A stretch of DNA of 64,000 bases from Alteraurantiacibacter hainanensis (GTDB lineage: Bacteria; Pseudomonadota; Alphaproteobacteria; Sphingomonadales; Sphingomonadaceae), in NCBI RefSeq assembly GCF_036321025.1, contig NZ_JAZAPB010000002.1:62001-126000 (forward strand), written 5' to 3'. The notes beneath the pieces are model-generated. The model did no database searches and was not told the DNA's origin. It saw only the letters and a program-made list of their open reading frames with translations. Below, piece by piece: positions 33,669-42,637 of this stretch. The position numbers were made by a program, and so were the translations under genes. Numbering within the stretch: position 1 is the first letter of the stretch; each line of letters starts with the position of its first letter.

Positions 33669-35456
33669 TTAGTCGCGTTTTCCCTTTACTGCGGGGTGCT
33701 TGCCTTTCGCCTTGCCCTTGAACGGCTTGCCGGGCTTTCCGCCCTTCTTCCCCTCGCTCCTGTCGAACTTTCTGCGGGCCTTTATCCTTGGGGCATCCGC
33801 ATTGCTGCGCGCAGAGCGCTTGCGATTGCCGCTGGCGGCATCGCTCGGCCCGTTGTCCGACCGTTCGATGGCAACGGACTCCTCGTCGCTGTCGGCCTGG
33901 GCTGATCGCGCGGCCGCATCGGCAAACTTCTCGGCAATCTGGCGCGGGATCTGGAAGAAGGTCTCGTCTCTTCGGATGCGAATGGCCCCGATTTCGTTAC
34001 GGGTGATGTGCCCGCGTCGGCACAGCAGCGGCAGGATCCAGCGCGGATCGGCATTCTGCCGGCGGCCCAGCGCCATGCGGAACCAGACGGTGTCCTCGAA
34101 GCCGGGGCGGTGGCGCTCCTTCTGCGCATCTCGCCGGGCATCCGGCGTATTGGCAATCAGATCCTCGGGCTCCGGCATGCTGGCGCGGTGCGCCTGCACC
34201 AGCATGGCAGCGATCTGCTCCGGAGTGCGGACGGCCAGAAGACGTTCGGCCAGCTCGCGGTCGCCCTCGTCGACCTCGACTGGCTGTAGCAGCTTTTCGA
34301 GCAACCGGTCGCGATCCCTGCTCTTGATGGCCTCGCGATCGGGCGCATCGATCCACTCTGCCGATATCTTGGCGTGGCGCAGCATCGATTCCACGCGCTT
34401 GCGCCGCGAGAACGGTACGACCAGCACTGCGGTGCCCTTTTTTCCCGCGCGGCCCGTGCGCCCGGAGCGGTGTTGCAGCGCTTCTGCATCGCGCGGGATC
34501 TCCACGTGAATGACCAGGCTCAGCGTCGGCAGGTCCAGCCCGCGCGCGGCCACATCGGTGGCGACACACACCCGCACGCGCCGATCACGCAACGCCTGGA
34601 GCGCCTGGTTGCGTTCCGACTGCGAATGTTCGCCGGACAGGGCGACGACCGCAAATCCGCGCTCCTGCAGCGTGGCATGCAGGTGACGCACCTTCTCGCG
34701 GGTCGCGCAGAACAGGATGGCGGTTTCCGGCTCGTGATAGCGGAGCAGATTGACTACGGCATTCTCGATCTCGGGCGGAGAGACGGTGACGGCCTGGTAG
34801 GAAATGTCGCTATGTCCGCGTTCTTCGCCGATGGTGGCAATCCGCAGGGCATCGCGCTGGTAACGGCGGGCGAGGGCCTCGATCGGGCGGGGCATCGTGG
34901 CGGAAAACAGCAGTGTCCTGCGCGTCTCCGGCGTCGCATCGAGGATCTCCTCGAGTTCCTCGCGAAAGCCCATGTCGAGCATCTCGTCCGCTTCATCGAG
35001 CACCACGGCTTTCAGCCCGGACAGGTCGAGCGCGCCGCGTTCGAGATGGTCGCGAAGCCTGCCCGGTGTGCCGACCACTATGGTTGCGCCGGAGCGCAGG
35101 GCCTTGCGCTCCTGCTGCGGGTTCATGCCGCCGACGCAGGTTGCAATGCGGCCACCGGCCTTGCCGTAGAGCCAGCCCAGTTCGCGGCTGACCTGCAAGG
35201 CAAGTTCGCGTGTGGGGGCGATGATGAGGGCAAGCGGCCTCTCCGAAAACGGAAAGGTTTCGCCGTCGCCCAGAAGTTCCTGCGCCATGGCGAGGCCGAA
35301 GGCGATGGTCTTTCCCGAGCCGGTCTGGGCGGAAACGATCAGGTCTCGGCCGGCAGCGCCGGGCTGCATGACTTCGGCCTGCACCGGAGTGGCGGTGGCG
35401 TAGCCACGCTCCGCGAGGGCAGCTTCAAGGCTGGAAGGTAGGGGAGGGAAATTCAT
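33669..35456 (-). CDS. DEAD-box RNA helicase with basic tail
   Basis: The 595-residue protein is an ATP-dependent RNA helicase. The motifs run in order: Q-motif region ATATPVQAEVM, Walker A SAQTGSGKT, VVGTPGRL, DEAD in VLDEADEML, SAT in FSATMP, ATDVAARGLD and HRSGRTGRAG. A DbpA/CsdA-type RNA-binding fold covers about residues 430-510, and the last 70 residues are an Arg/Lys/Gly-rich tail for RNA contact. It resembles DeaD/CsdA proteins of cold shock and ribosome assembly. The start at 35456 follows an AGGGGAGGG-like sequence. Confidence 0.93.
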   Translation of the reverse strand: MNFPPLPSSLEAALAERGYATATPVQAEVMQPGAAGRDLIVSAQTGSGKTIAFGLAMAQELLGDGETFPFSERPLALIIAPTRELALQVSRELGWLYGKAGGRIATCVGGMNPQQERKALRSGATIVVGTPGRLRDHLERGALDLSGLKAVVLDEADEMLDMGFREELEEILDATPETRRTLLFSATMPRPIEALARRYQRDALRIATIGEERGHSDISYQAVTVSPPEIENAVVNLLRYHEPETAILFCATREKVRHLHATLQERGFAVVALSGEHSQSERNQALQALRDRRVRVCVATDVAARGLDLPTLSLVIHVEIPRDAEALQHRSGRTGRAGKKGTAVLVVPFSRRKRVESMLRHAKISAEWIDAPDREAIKSRDRDRLLEKLLQPVEVDEGDRELAERLLAVRTPEQIAAMLVQAHRASMPEPEDLIANTPDARRDAQKERHRPGFEDTVWFRMALGRRQNADPRWILPLLCRRGHITRNEIGAIRIRRDETFFQIPRQIAEKFADAAARSAQADSDEESVAIERSDNGPSDAASGNRKRSARSNADAPRIKARRKFDRSEGKKGGKPGKPFKGKAKGKHPAVKGKRD

Positions 35457-35745
35457 GATACCGGTCTGTAGTAAAGGGGACACGCGATGTCGCTGCCAAC
35501 GGCGAAATCGGAGTTCGCCCATTGAGTGCCGAGGGAATCGGTTTTGCGTGCTTGCCGCCCCCATAGGCGCGAATTTCGCATTTGGCTTGCGAAATAGATA
35601 AATCCTGACCGTGGTTTGGAGTGCAGCAGCCCTGACAGGCCTCGAATTGGCAATCGGATCGTGAGCAGCCGGTCCGGTTTTGGACCAAGTCGATATAGAG
35701 AGCGTTCGGTCAGCTATCCCATGCTCGCTTGCGCGGAAGCGTGAA

Positions 35746-36189
35746 TCACTCGCCGGATGCTGCTTCTTTCGCCTCCAGCACCTCTGACACCAGAACTTTC
35801 AGATCGGCCACTTTCTGAGCCCCCATCGTGTCAGCAAGACGGCGCTCGAAGGCACGGCTCCGAGACTCGAGATAGCGTTTCAGCTGTTGACCTTTCGACG
35901 TCAGGCAAACGAGGCGAGCCCGCCCATCGTTCGGATCGGCATTGATCTCCACATAGCCGGATTCTTCCAGCGATCCGACCAGATAGGCCATTGATTGCTT
36001 CGTCATGTCGGCAGCCGCAGCGAGCCCCACCACACGCGACCCGTGGGGCTGAATATGACGGAATACAGGAGAATGCGCCGGACGAATATCCGGGAAGCCC
36101 GCGGCCTCCAGTCCGCCATAGGTCTCGCGCTGCCATAGCTCGTAGGCATCGCCGAACATCCTTCCCAATCGTCTTTCTTCGTCGACCAT
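35746..36189 (-). CDS. MarR family transcriptional repressor
   Basis: The 147-residue winged-helix protein has the recognition helix within GLAAAADMTKQSMAYLVGSLEESGYV and the wing in ADPNDGRARLVCLTSKGQQL. It is divergent from a SnoaL-like gene, and three copies of a six-base half-site lie between them, so it most likely represses both itself and its neighbour. The start at 36189 has AAGAGGCAGA in front of it. The ligand is unknown. Confidence 0.92.
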   Translation of the reverse strand: MVDEERRLGRMFGDAYELWQRETYGGLEAAGFPDIRPAHSPVFRHIQPHGSRVVGLAAAADMTKQSMAYLVGSLEESGYVEINADPNDGRARLVCLTSKGQQLKRYLESRSRAFERRLADTMGAQKVADLKVLVSEVLEAKEAASGE

Positions 36190-36205
36190 TTCTGCCTCTT
36201 GCCAA

Positions 36206-36233
36206 TAGACAAACCTTCTGTCTATACTAGACA
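36206..36233. promoter_or_regulatory. Triple half-site MarR operator
   Basis: TAGACA at 36206-36211, TGTCTA at 36219-36224 and TAGACA at 36228-36233 form two perfect inverted repeats that share the middle arm (spacers of 7 and 3 bases). They lie 17 bases from the marR start and 34 from the SnoaL-like gene, as expected for one operator controlling both. Confidence 0.7.
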
Positions 36234-36266
36234 GGTAAACTGACGAATTGGAGCAAGGCAGGCGCG

Positions 36267-36656
36267 ATGATCGAGACGAACCTGGCTGTTGTGGCCAAGC
36301 ACATTGAGGATGAGGCGCGCGATCCTGCGACTGTCCTTCCGCTCTATACCGACGATGCCATCCAGGAGTTTCCCGCCCGGGGACTTCGCTTCGATACCCA
36401 AGAGGCGATCGAGGCGAACTATCGCAAGATGTTCGGGGCGATAGCAAACCTCAGTCTCGAACCGCTCGACAGGTTCGCCACCGAGAACCGGGTCGTAGAC
36501 GACATGATCGTTCGCTTCGACCTTGTCGGCGAAGGCATGGAAAAATGTCCGATACCAGCGGGAAACAGGGTGGTTTTGCGCCTGGTGCACGTCTTCCACA
36601 TGCGGGACGGACGGATTGCCCGAGAGATTGTGCACGAGGATTGGAAATTTGGATGA
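36267..36656 (+). CDS. SnoaL-like / NTF2 superfamily protein
   Basis: The 129-residue protein has the cone-shaped NTF2-like fold pattern: an N-terminal helix pair, YTDDAIQEFPARGL, a central helix with NYRKMFGAI, and the strand-rich end VVLRLVHVFHMRDGRIAREIVHEDW. Such proteins act as small-molecule isomerases, hydrolases or binding proteins. With the divergent MarR gene it makes a two-gene inducible unit; the chemical that it handles is not predictable. Confidence 0.82.
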   Translation: MIETNLAVVAKHIEDEARDPATVLPLYTDDAIQEFPARGLRFDTQEAIEANYRKMFGAIANLSLEPLDRFATENRVVDDMIVRFDLVGEGMEKCPIPAGNRVVLRLVHVFHMRDGRIAREIVHEDWKFG

Positions 36657-36723
36657 GGGCCTGTTCAAGAAGCCATCACCAAAGACGACGGGTCGCGTTC
36701 AAATCTGACAAAGGAGATATCAG

Positions 36724-36975
36724 ATGAAAGCGACATTCAAGATCCTGGCTGCTGCTGTCTTGCTGGCGAGCGTGCCCGCAAGCGCGGGCGAATACGGAGG
36801 AAACGGCCAATATGTGCCTGGAGGCGACAGAGGAGCCTCCGATTGCAGCTACTCCGGGCTGAACGACGATGATGACGGTCAGGGCTTTACCCAGACTTTC
36901 GCGGCATTCCTGCGCTTCCTCGGAATCGATGCCGGCCGGTATTTCAATGCCGGGATGTTTTGTAAGGGTAAATGA
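36724..36975 (+). CDS. Small secreted Cys-containing protein
   Basis: The 83-residue product has a signal peptide (about residues 1-21, ending ASAG) and a mature part with two cysteines (CSYSGLNDDDDGQG and the C-terminal MFCKGK) that could pair after export. The Asp run suggests a cation-binding loop. AAAGGAGA lies upstream. A long hairpin (36988-37020) follows directly and probably ends the transcript. I do not know the function. Confidence 0.7.
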   Translation: MKATFKILAAAVLLASVPASAGEYGGNGQYVPGGDRGASDCSYSGLNDDDDGQGFTQTFAAFLRFLGIDAGRYFNAGMFCKGK

Positions 36976-36987
36976 GCCCATTCTGTG

Positions 36988-37020
36988 CAAGGCGAAGGGG
37001 GCAGTGCCTCCTTCGCCTTG
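36988..37020 (+). terminator. Long hairpin after the small secreted protein gene
   Basis: A 15-base arm (CAAGGCGAAGGGGGC, 36988-37002) pairs with GCCTCCTTCGCCTTG (37006-37020) with one G-T wobble and a three-base loop. No T tract follows, so it may terminate with help from a factor or shield the RNA end. Confidence 0.55.
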
Positions 37021-37135
37021 ACGGGTCTCATCTGGACCGTAGCGAGGCGATGACCAGCGTCACGCCCGCCATTTACCTTTGCGACAGGCATTCGCAGTAA
37101 GGTTCTCCCCGCGTGCCGATCGGCGGGGAAGCAGG

Positions 37136-38218
37136 ATGTCAGTCAGATACGAGACGCCGCAGAGCTCGCGGCACACGACCGGCCGCCTTGCCTCGCTGGA
37201 TGGACTGCGCGGGATCGCGGCGGTTGTCGTGGGCCTGATCTTCCATGCGCGCATGATCTACGATCCCGGTTCCGACCCCTTCGCCAGGGTGCTGCCCATC
37301 GGCTGGTTCCAGGTCTACGGCTGGTCGCTGGTCGATCTGTTTTTCACGCTTTCGGGCTTCATATTCGCGCACTGCTATCTGGAAGGGGCGCGCATGCGCT
37401 CCACGGTGACGGCGGGCGATTTCCTCGTCGCGCGCATCGCCCGCCTGTGGCCGCTCCACCTTGCCACTCTCGCCTATGTCGCGTTCGTATCGCGGGGATG
37501 GCCTGAGACGACCGTCGAGAACATCGCGCTGTCGGCGATGTTCGCTCATGTCTTTCTCGAGAATTCCACCGACGTCCTCAATGGCCCCGCCTGGTCGTTG
37601 TCTGTCGAGGCGATCTGCTATGCAGTCTTCGCCCTTGCCGCTTTTGCAGGCGGGCGATGGCTGCAGGGCATCACCATCGCGGCGATCCTTGCGGGCGTGA
37701 TCTCCATCTGGGTCTTCGGAGTCTGGGAAGCGCTGATCGGCCGGGGACTGGCCGGGTTCTTCATCGGTGTGCTGCTGTGCCGTTCGCTCCCCGTGCTCGC
37801 AAGGGTGCCCACCCCGGCACTTCTCCTGGGCGTCTTGCTGCCATTCGTATTTCCGCCGGAGGGTCGGGCATTGATCGCGACCGTGGCGGTGGCATGGCCC
37901 TGCGCCATCCTGCTCGCCCTGCGCACACCCGCACTCGGCGGACGCCTGTTCACCTGGCTCGGCGACCGCAGCTATGCGATCTATCTGGTGCATGTGCCTG
38001 TCTATCTTGTCGCCAAGAACCTGATCGGAGACGCGAACGCCGGATCACCGGGCCTCTCGATGCTGGCTTTGCTGGCGTGCTGGATTGCCATTCTCGCCAT
38101 AGCCAACACGCTCTACCGCATCCTGGAGCGGCCTGCACAACGCGCCATTCTCGAGTTCTACCGCCAGCATTGCAAACCGGCGACACCGAGCGGCAGCAGT
38201 CTGCGCGAGCGCGTTTAG
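37136..38218 (+). CDS. Acyltransferase family 3 membrane protein
   Basis: The 360-residue protein has about ten membrane segments and the acyltransferase-3 marks: SLDGLRGIAAVVV at the start, the catalytic-type RIARLWPLHL and NGPAWSLSVEAICY. Such enzymes O-acylate surface sugars. It stands alone, with no polysaccharide genes nearby, so the target is open. The start at 37136 follows GGGGAAGCAGG. Confidence 0.9.
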   Translation: MSVRYETPQSSRHTTGRLASLDGLRGIAAVVVGLIFHARMIYDPGSDPFARVLPIGWFQVYGWSLVDLFFTLSGFIFAHCYLEGARMRSTVTAGDFLVARIARLWPLHLATLAYVAFVSRGWPETTVENIALSAMFAHVFLENSTDVLNGPAWSLSVEAICYAVFALAAFAGGRWLQGITIAAILAGVISIWVFGVWEALIGRGLAGFFIGVLLCRSLPVLARVPTPALLLGVLLPFVFPPEGRALIATVAVAWPCAILLALRTPALGGRLFTWLGDRSYAIYLVHVPVYLVAKNLIGDANAGSPGLSMLALLACWIAILAIANTLYRILERPAQRAILEFYRQHCKPATPSGSSLRERV

Positions 38219-38297
38219 GCATCCCCGCGACGGCCGCACTCGGGTCGTCAGCGCAGGGTCCCGGTAAAGTCTCGTTTCGCTATCGACCCCGCGGCAA

Positions 38298-38574
38298 TCA
38301 GCGATGGGCGAGGGGCAGCCGCATCAGGATTTCGCCGTAGTAATCATCGCCGGTCCTGATGGCACCGGGTTCCCGGCCATACTCCTCGAACCACGCGCCG
38401 AATACCGCGCCGTCCGAAAGGCGCCGGGCCATGTCGCTATCTGAAAGAACTGCCTCCTCGCCCCACCGAAGCGCCGTAGAATTCGGGGTGGGACTGAAGA
38501 GCGGAAAGGCGAAGCTCCCTGTAGGCTGAGGCATGCTCGGGACCGAGACGGCTTACCCTTACCCCATCGTTCAC
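38298..38574 (-). pseudogene. Decayed GNAT N-acetyltransferase
   Basis: Read from a GTG at 38574 the first frame gives a normal GNAT start (VRVSRLGPEHASAYRELRL, then ALQSHPEFYGAS). It then stops, and the sequence resumes in another frame as EEAVLSDSDMARRLSDGAVFGAW. Directly after that comes what looks like a GNAT C-terminus (FEEYGREPGAIRTGDDYYGEILM). So there is one frameshift and an internal loss of the acetyl-CoA-binding middle. About 90 codons remain of an expected 160 or more. Confidence 0.65.
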
Positions 38575-38755
38575 AAGCCCTGATCCCCGTTCACCGTCCC
38601 ACTCGGTCGAGCATCGCACGGATGTAGAACGGTCCGCAATCGGATCATTTACACTTACCCCACGGACGAGGTGATCGCGATCTGAACCTATCGCCCCCTA
38701 CTGCGTTGGATCGACAGGAAGGCGAAGGAGAAACCCCATCGAAGAGCGAGGCCGA

Positions 38756-39778
38756 ATGAGCGATGCCCGGTTCGTGCGACGCCTGGTTCTGGCGACCCTG
38801 GTCATTGCCGTGGCGTTGCTGGCCTGGGAACTTCGCTTCATCGTGGTGCTCGCGTTCGGCGCGGTCCTCCTTGCTGTTCTGTGGAATGCCGCAGCCAAGT
38901 GGCTAAATTCGGTTACGCCCGTGTCGAAGGGGGCGGGCCTTGCCATCACGGTGGTCGCAGTGCTGGCCTTCACAGGCGGCATGCTCTTCCTGTTCGGTTC
39001 CGAGATCGCCAGCCAGGCCGAATCGATCGCCGCGGCCTTGCCCGATGCCTTCGACCAGGTACTTGCCACGGCCCGCGATTTCGGCGTGGGCGGCTGGGTC
39101 AATCAGCAGATCGAGCGTCTGAGCGGTGCATTCGCCGGAGGAAGCGTTGGCGGCATGCTGATGACCATCGGCAACGGCCTCACCGATTTCATCGTCGTCG
39201 TGGTCGGCAGCGTGTTTCTCGCGGCGCGGCCCGGCCTCTACCGAACCGGGCTGCTCAAGCTCGTTCCCTCCGCGAGGCGGGACAAGGCCGCCGATACGCT
39301 CGACGACATGGAGCGGGCCCTGCGGATGTGGTTCAAGGGTCGGCTGGTGGCGATGATTGGCGTGGGGCTGCTCACGGGACTGGGCCTATGGCTGATCGGC
39401 GTCCCGTCCTTCCTGGCGCTGGGCGTGCTTGCAGGGATACTGGAGATCGTTCCGTTCTTCGGCCCCATCATGGCCGCAGTCCCGGGCATCCTGCTGGCCC
39501 TGCTGGTGAGTCCGACCCACGCCCTGCTCGCCACCGGCCTCTACCTGGTGATCCAGCAGGCCGAGGGAAACCTGATCACGCCGATCATCCAGCAGCACGC
39601 GGTCGAGCTTCCGCCCGCGATCCTGCTCTTTTCGCTGCTGATCTTCGCCTTCCTGTTCGGCGTGGTCGGCGTGCTGCTTGCCGCACCCCTGACGGTGGTC
39701 TTCTACATCCTGATCAAGAAGCTCTACGTGCAGGACGCGCTCGACACCCCCACGCCGATCCCCGGAGAGGACCGCTAG
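38756..39778 (+). CDS. AI-2E family transporter (PerM/YdiK-like)
   Basis: The 340-residue membrane protein has about seven helices with the family pattern: two N-terminal pairs, a soluble amphipathic section (about residues 90-150), and the C-terminal block GVPSFLALGVLAGILEIVPFFGPIMAAVP followed by NLITPIIQQHAVELPPAILL. Members export small molecules or act as Na+/H+ antiporters; few substrates are known. It is convergent with rpoN. Confidence 0.92.
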   Translation: MSDARFVRRLVLATLVIAVALLAWELRFIVVLAFGAVLLAVLWNAAAKWLNSVTPVSKGAGLAITVVAVLAFTGGMLFLFGSEIASQAESIAAALPDAFDQVLATARDFGVGGWVNQQIERLSGAFAGGSVGGMLMTIGNGLTDFIVVVVGSVFLAARPGLYRTGLLKLVPSARRDKAADTLDDMERALRMWFKGRLVAMIGVGLLTGLGLWLIGVPSFLALGVLAGILEIVPFFGPIMAAVPGILLALLVSPTHALLATGLYLVIQQAEGNLITPIIQQHAVELPPAILLFSLLIFAFLFGVVGVLLAAPLTVVFYILIKKLYVQDALDTPTPIPGEDR

Positions 39779-39802
39779 AGTCCGCCCTCCGGCGCGAGCG
39801 CC

Positions 39803-41245
39803 TCACCTCATGGCCTGCAACTTCTTCGCTCGCCGCCGCTGTACCGATGAACCGATCCCGATAGCCTCGCGGTATTTCGCCACGGTGCGGCGGGCGAGGT
39901 CGAAGCCCTCGGCTTTCAGCAGGTCGACCAGCGCGTCGTCCGAGAGGATCTTCTTCGGGTCCTCGGCATCGGTCAGAGCCTTGATGCGCGCCTTCACCGC
40001 CTCGGCGCTGGCGCCTTCGCCGTCGGCTCCGCCGCCTACCCCGCTGGAGAAGAAGTACTTGAGTTCGAACGTGCCGCGTTCACAGTGGAGGAACTTGTTG
40101 CTCGTCACCCGCGATACGGTGCTCTCGTGCATCTCGATCGCCTCGGCCACCCGGGCCAGGGTCAACGGCTTCAGTTCGGAGACGCCGCGACGGAAGAAGC
40201 CGTCCTGCTGCTTCACGATCTCGGCGGCGACCTTCAGGATGGTCTTCTGCCGCTGGTCCAGCGCCTTGATCAGCCAGTTGGCATCGGCCAGCTTCTCGCT
40301 CAGCCAGCCCTTCGCGTCCTTGCCGGCGCAGCCATCGCGCAGCTCGACGTAGTAGCTGCGGTTCACCACCAGGCGGGGCAGCGTGTCCTCGTTCAGCCGG
40401 ATGTCCCAACCCTCGTCCTTCGCCGACAGCAATACGTCGGGCACGACCGACGCGCTTGGGCTTCCGCCGAACCGCAGGCCCGGCTTGGGATCGTAGCTGC
40501 GCAGTTCGGAGAGCATCTCGGCGAAATCCTCGTCGTCGACGCGGCAGATGCGCTTCAAGTGCGCAACCGCGCCCTTGGCGACGAGTTCGAGGTTGTCGAT
40601 CAGCACTTCCATGCACGGGTCGTAGCGGTCGGCTTCCTTCGCCTGCAGTGCCAGGCATTCCGACAGGGTGCGCGCGCCGACGCCCGTGGGGTCGAGCGAC
40701 TGCACCACCTCCAGCGCCTCCTCCACCCGCGCCAGCGGCACGTCGAGGGCGACGGCGATGTCGCGCAAGGACGCGGTGAGGTACCCAGCCTCGTCCAGCA
40801 GGCCGATGATGTGGCGGGCGATGAAAGCGGTCTGCGCATCGGGAGCGACTGCGCCGACCTGGCGGTCGAGGTGGTCGGCGAGGGTGGGGGCATCGTCGCC
40901 GCGGTTTTCCAGGTCCGGCGCTTCGCCGCTGCCCACCGCCGCATCGGCCGACCAGTCGCCGGTGTCGCGATCGGTGTCGAGCGCGCTGGCGTCGATGTCC
41001 AACGCCTCCTCGCCGTCTCCGGGGGAGGAATCGTGCAGTGAGGGCTCGTCGCTTTCGGGTGGGGCCTCGCGGTCCTCGGCGCGCAATTCGCCGGCTTCCA
41101 GCAGGGGATTGGCCTCCAGCGCCTCGCCCACGAAGGTCTCGATCTCCAGGTTCGACAGCGCCAGCAGCTTGATCGCCTGCTGCAACTGCGGCGTCATCAC
41201 CAGCGATTGCGATTGCCTGAGGTCTAGTCTTGGCCCCAGAGCCAT
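39803..41245 (-). CDS. rpoN: RNA polymerase sigma-54 factor
   Basis: RpoN directs polymerase to -24/-12 promoters and needs an AAA+ activator. The 480-residue protein starts with the Gln/Leu-rich activator-interacting region (QSLVMTPQLQQAIKLLALSNLEIETF), has an acidic linker (about 50-120), the core-binding and helix-turn-helix regions, and ends with the RpoN box ARRTVAKYREAIGI. It follows lptB on the same strand, an order common in proteobacteria. No activator gene is in the window. Confidence 0.97.
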   Translation of the reverse strand: MALGPRLDLRQSQSLVMTPQLQQAIKLLALSNLEIETFVGEALEANPLLEAGELRAEDREAPPESDEPSLHDSSPGDGEEALDIDASALDTDRDTGDWSADAAVGSGEAPDLENRGDDAPTLADHLDRQVGAVAPDAQTAFIARHIIGLLDEAGYLTASLRDIAVALDVPLARVEEALEVVQSLDPTGVGARTLSECLALQAKEADRYDPCMEVLIDNLELVAKGAVAHLKRICRVDDEDFAEMLSELRSYDPKPGLRFGGSPSASVVPDVLLSAKDEGWDIRLNEDTLPRLVVNRSYYVELRDGCAGKDAKGWLSEKLADANWLIKALDQRQKTILKVAAEIVKQQDGFFRRGVSELKPLTLARVAEAIEMHESTVSRVTSNKFLHCERGTFELKYFFSSGVGGGADGEGASAEAVKARIKALTDAEDPKKILSDDALVDLLKAEGFDLARRTVAKYREAIGIGSSVQRRRAKKLQAMR

Positions 41246-41280
41246 ATCATCCCCCCGCCACGATCATTGTCGGGAGCGCA

Positions 41281-42099
41281 TCACAGCTCGAACCCCTCGC
41301 CAAGATACAGGCGACGCACGTTCTCGTCCGCCACCAGTTCCTGCGGGGAGCCGGCGAACAGCACCTGTCCGCCGTAGATGATGCAGGCCCGGTCCACGAT
41401 ATCCAGCGTCTCGCGCACGTTGTGATCGGTGATCAGCACGCCGATGCCGCGCCGCTTGAGGTCCTTCACGAGGTCGCGGATATCGCTGATGGACAAGGGG
41501 TCGATCCCGGCGAAGGGTTCGTCCAGCAGCATGATGGAGGGCTTGGCCGCCAGCGCGCGGGCGATCTCGCAGCGGCGGCGTTCACCGCCCGACAGCGCCA
41601 TGGCCGGGCTGTCGCGCAGGCGGGTGATGTGGAATTCCTCAAGCAGCCGCTCAAGCTCCTGCTCGCGCACGCCCTTGTCCGGCTCCACCATTTCCAGCAC
41701 GCAGCGGATGTTCTGTTCCACCGTCATCCCGCGAAAGATGCTGGTTTCCTGCGGCAGGTAGCCCAGGCCCAGGATCGCGCGCCGGTACATCGGCAGCTTG
41801 GTGACATCCACGCCGTCCATCAGGATGCGGCCGCTGTCGGGCTTCACCAGGCCCATGATGGAATAGAAGCAGGTGGTCTTGCCCGCGCCGTTGGGGCCCA
41901 GCAGGCCCAGCACCTCGCCCTTGGCTACGGTCAGCGATATGTCGCTGAGCACGGAGCGCTTGTCGTAGCTCTTGGCGATGGAGACCACTTCCAGTCCGCC
42001 ACTTTCCGGCAGGTCGGGCGCAGCGTTCGACGGTGCTTCCGCCATCGCTTCGGCCAGGGCCTCTTCGTCGAGGAAGTCGTCGTCGTCGCGCGCGGTCAT
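41281..42099 (-). CDS. lptB: LPS export ABC transporter ATP-binding protein
   Basis: LptB powers extraction of lipopolysaccharide from the inner membrane with LptFG. The 272-residue protein has Walker A GPNGAGKT, signature LSGGERRRCEIARAL and Walker B IMLLDEPFAGIDP. An acidic N-terminal extension of about 30 residues (rich in Asp, Glu and Ala) precedes the domain. The ATG at 42099 is preferred to 42147. It is 35 bases upstream of rpoN. Confidence 0.95.
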   Translation of the reverse strand: MTARDDDDFLDEEALAEAMAEAPSNAAPDLPESGGLEVVSIAKSYDKRSVLSDISLTVAKGEVLGLLGPNGAGKTTCFYSIMGLVKPDSGRILMDGVDVTKLPMYRRAILGLGYLPQETSIFRGMTVEQNIRCVLEMVEPDKGVREQELERLLEEFHITRLRDSPAMALSGGERRRCEIARALAAKPSIMLLDEPFAGIDPLSISDIRDLVKDLKRRGIGVLITDHNVRETLDIVDRACIIYGGQVLFAGSPQELVADENVRRLYLGEGFEL

Positions 42100-42174
42100 G
42101 CGCTGCCATCTAGCACGTTGGGCCGCGCTTTGAAGGGTATTTGGCAAGATTCCTGCATGGCGATGCTCAGGAAA

Positions 42175-42253
42175 CCAGTCCCGAACCTGAACGTTTCATT
42201 GACGCGCTTGCAAGCCGACGCGCGAAGTGGAATAAAAAGGGACTCGGGACTGG
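42175..42253 (+). promoter_or_regulatory. Long-range inverted repeat in the 5' leader of the next gene
   Basis: CCAGTCCCGA at 42175-42184 is perfectly complementary to TCGGGACTGG at 42244-42253, enclosing 59 bases with a smaller CGCGC/GCGCG stem. The right arm ends next to the purine-rich ribosome binding region of the gene at 42269. A regulatory RNA leader is possible; chance is not excluded. Confidence 0.3.
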
Positions 42254-42268
42254 AGAGAGGAGAGCCAT

Positions 42269-42637
42269 ATGCCAAGGGCACTCGAACAGGCGCAGGAACG
42301 CAGCACGCAAAAGCTCGACTGGCGCCGCAAGATCAGCGATCACGTCGCTTTCGGCCTGCTGGTGTATACCGGCCTACATATATTCCTCACCATGACGCAA
42401 CTGAAGGGCGAAAGCGGATCGGTACTTCCCTACTTCGCGCTGGTCGTTCTGGTTGCGGCCATCATTCCGGGCTGTCGCTGGTTCGAGATGCGGTGGGACG
42501 GGCTTTCCGACGCGGAAGCATCCGACCCCGCGCTGGCACCGGCCTTCCGCCGCGAAGTGATCATGCTGTGGATTGCGGCCATCGGTTTGCCCGTGGCGCT
42601 CACCTTCGGCTTCAAGGCCGCCGCCTCCCTCTTCTGA
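42269..42637 (+). CDS. Small integral membrane protein, unknown
   Basis: The 122-residue protein has a charged N-terminus (ALEQAQERSTQKLDWRRK), then three hydrophobic spans (about 28-45, 53-70 and 97-118). I do not recognise the family. A strong purine-rich site (GGAGAGAGGAGAG) precedes the ATG. Its stop overlaps the most likely start of the BON-MscS gene, so the two are probably translated together. Confidence 0.75.
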   Translation: MPRALEQAQERSTQKLDWRRKISDHVAFGLLVYTGLHIFLTMTQLKGESGSVLPYFALVVLVAAIIPGCRWFEMRWDGLSDAEASDPALAPAFRREVIMLWIAAIGLPVALTFGFKAAASLF

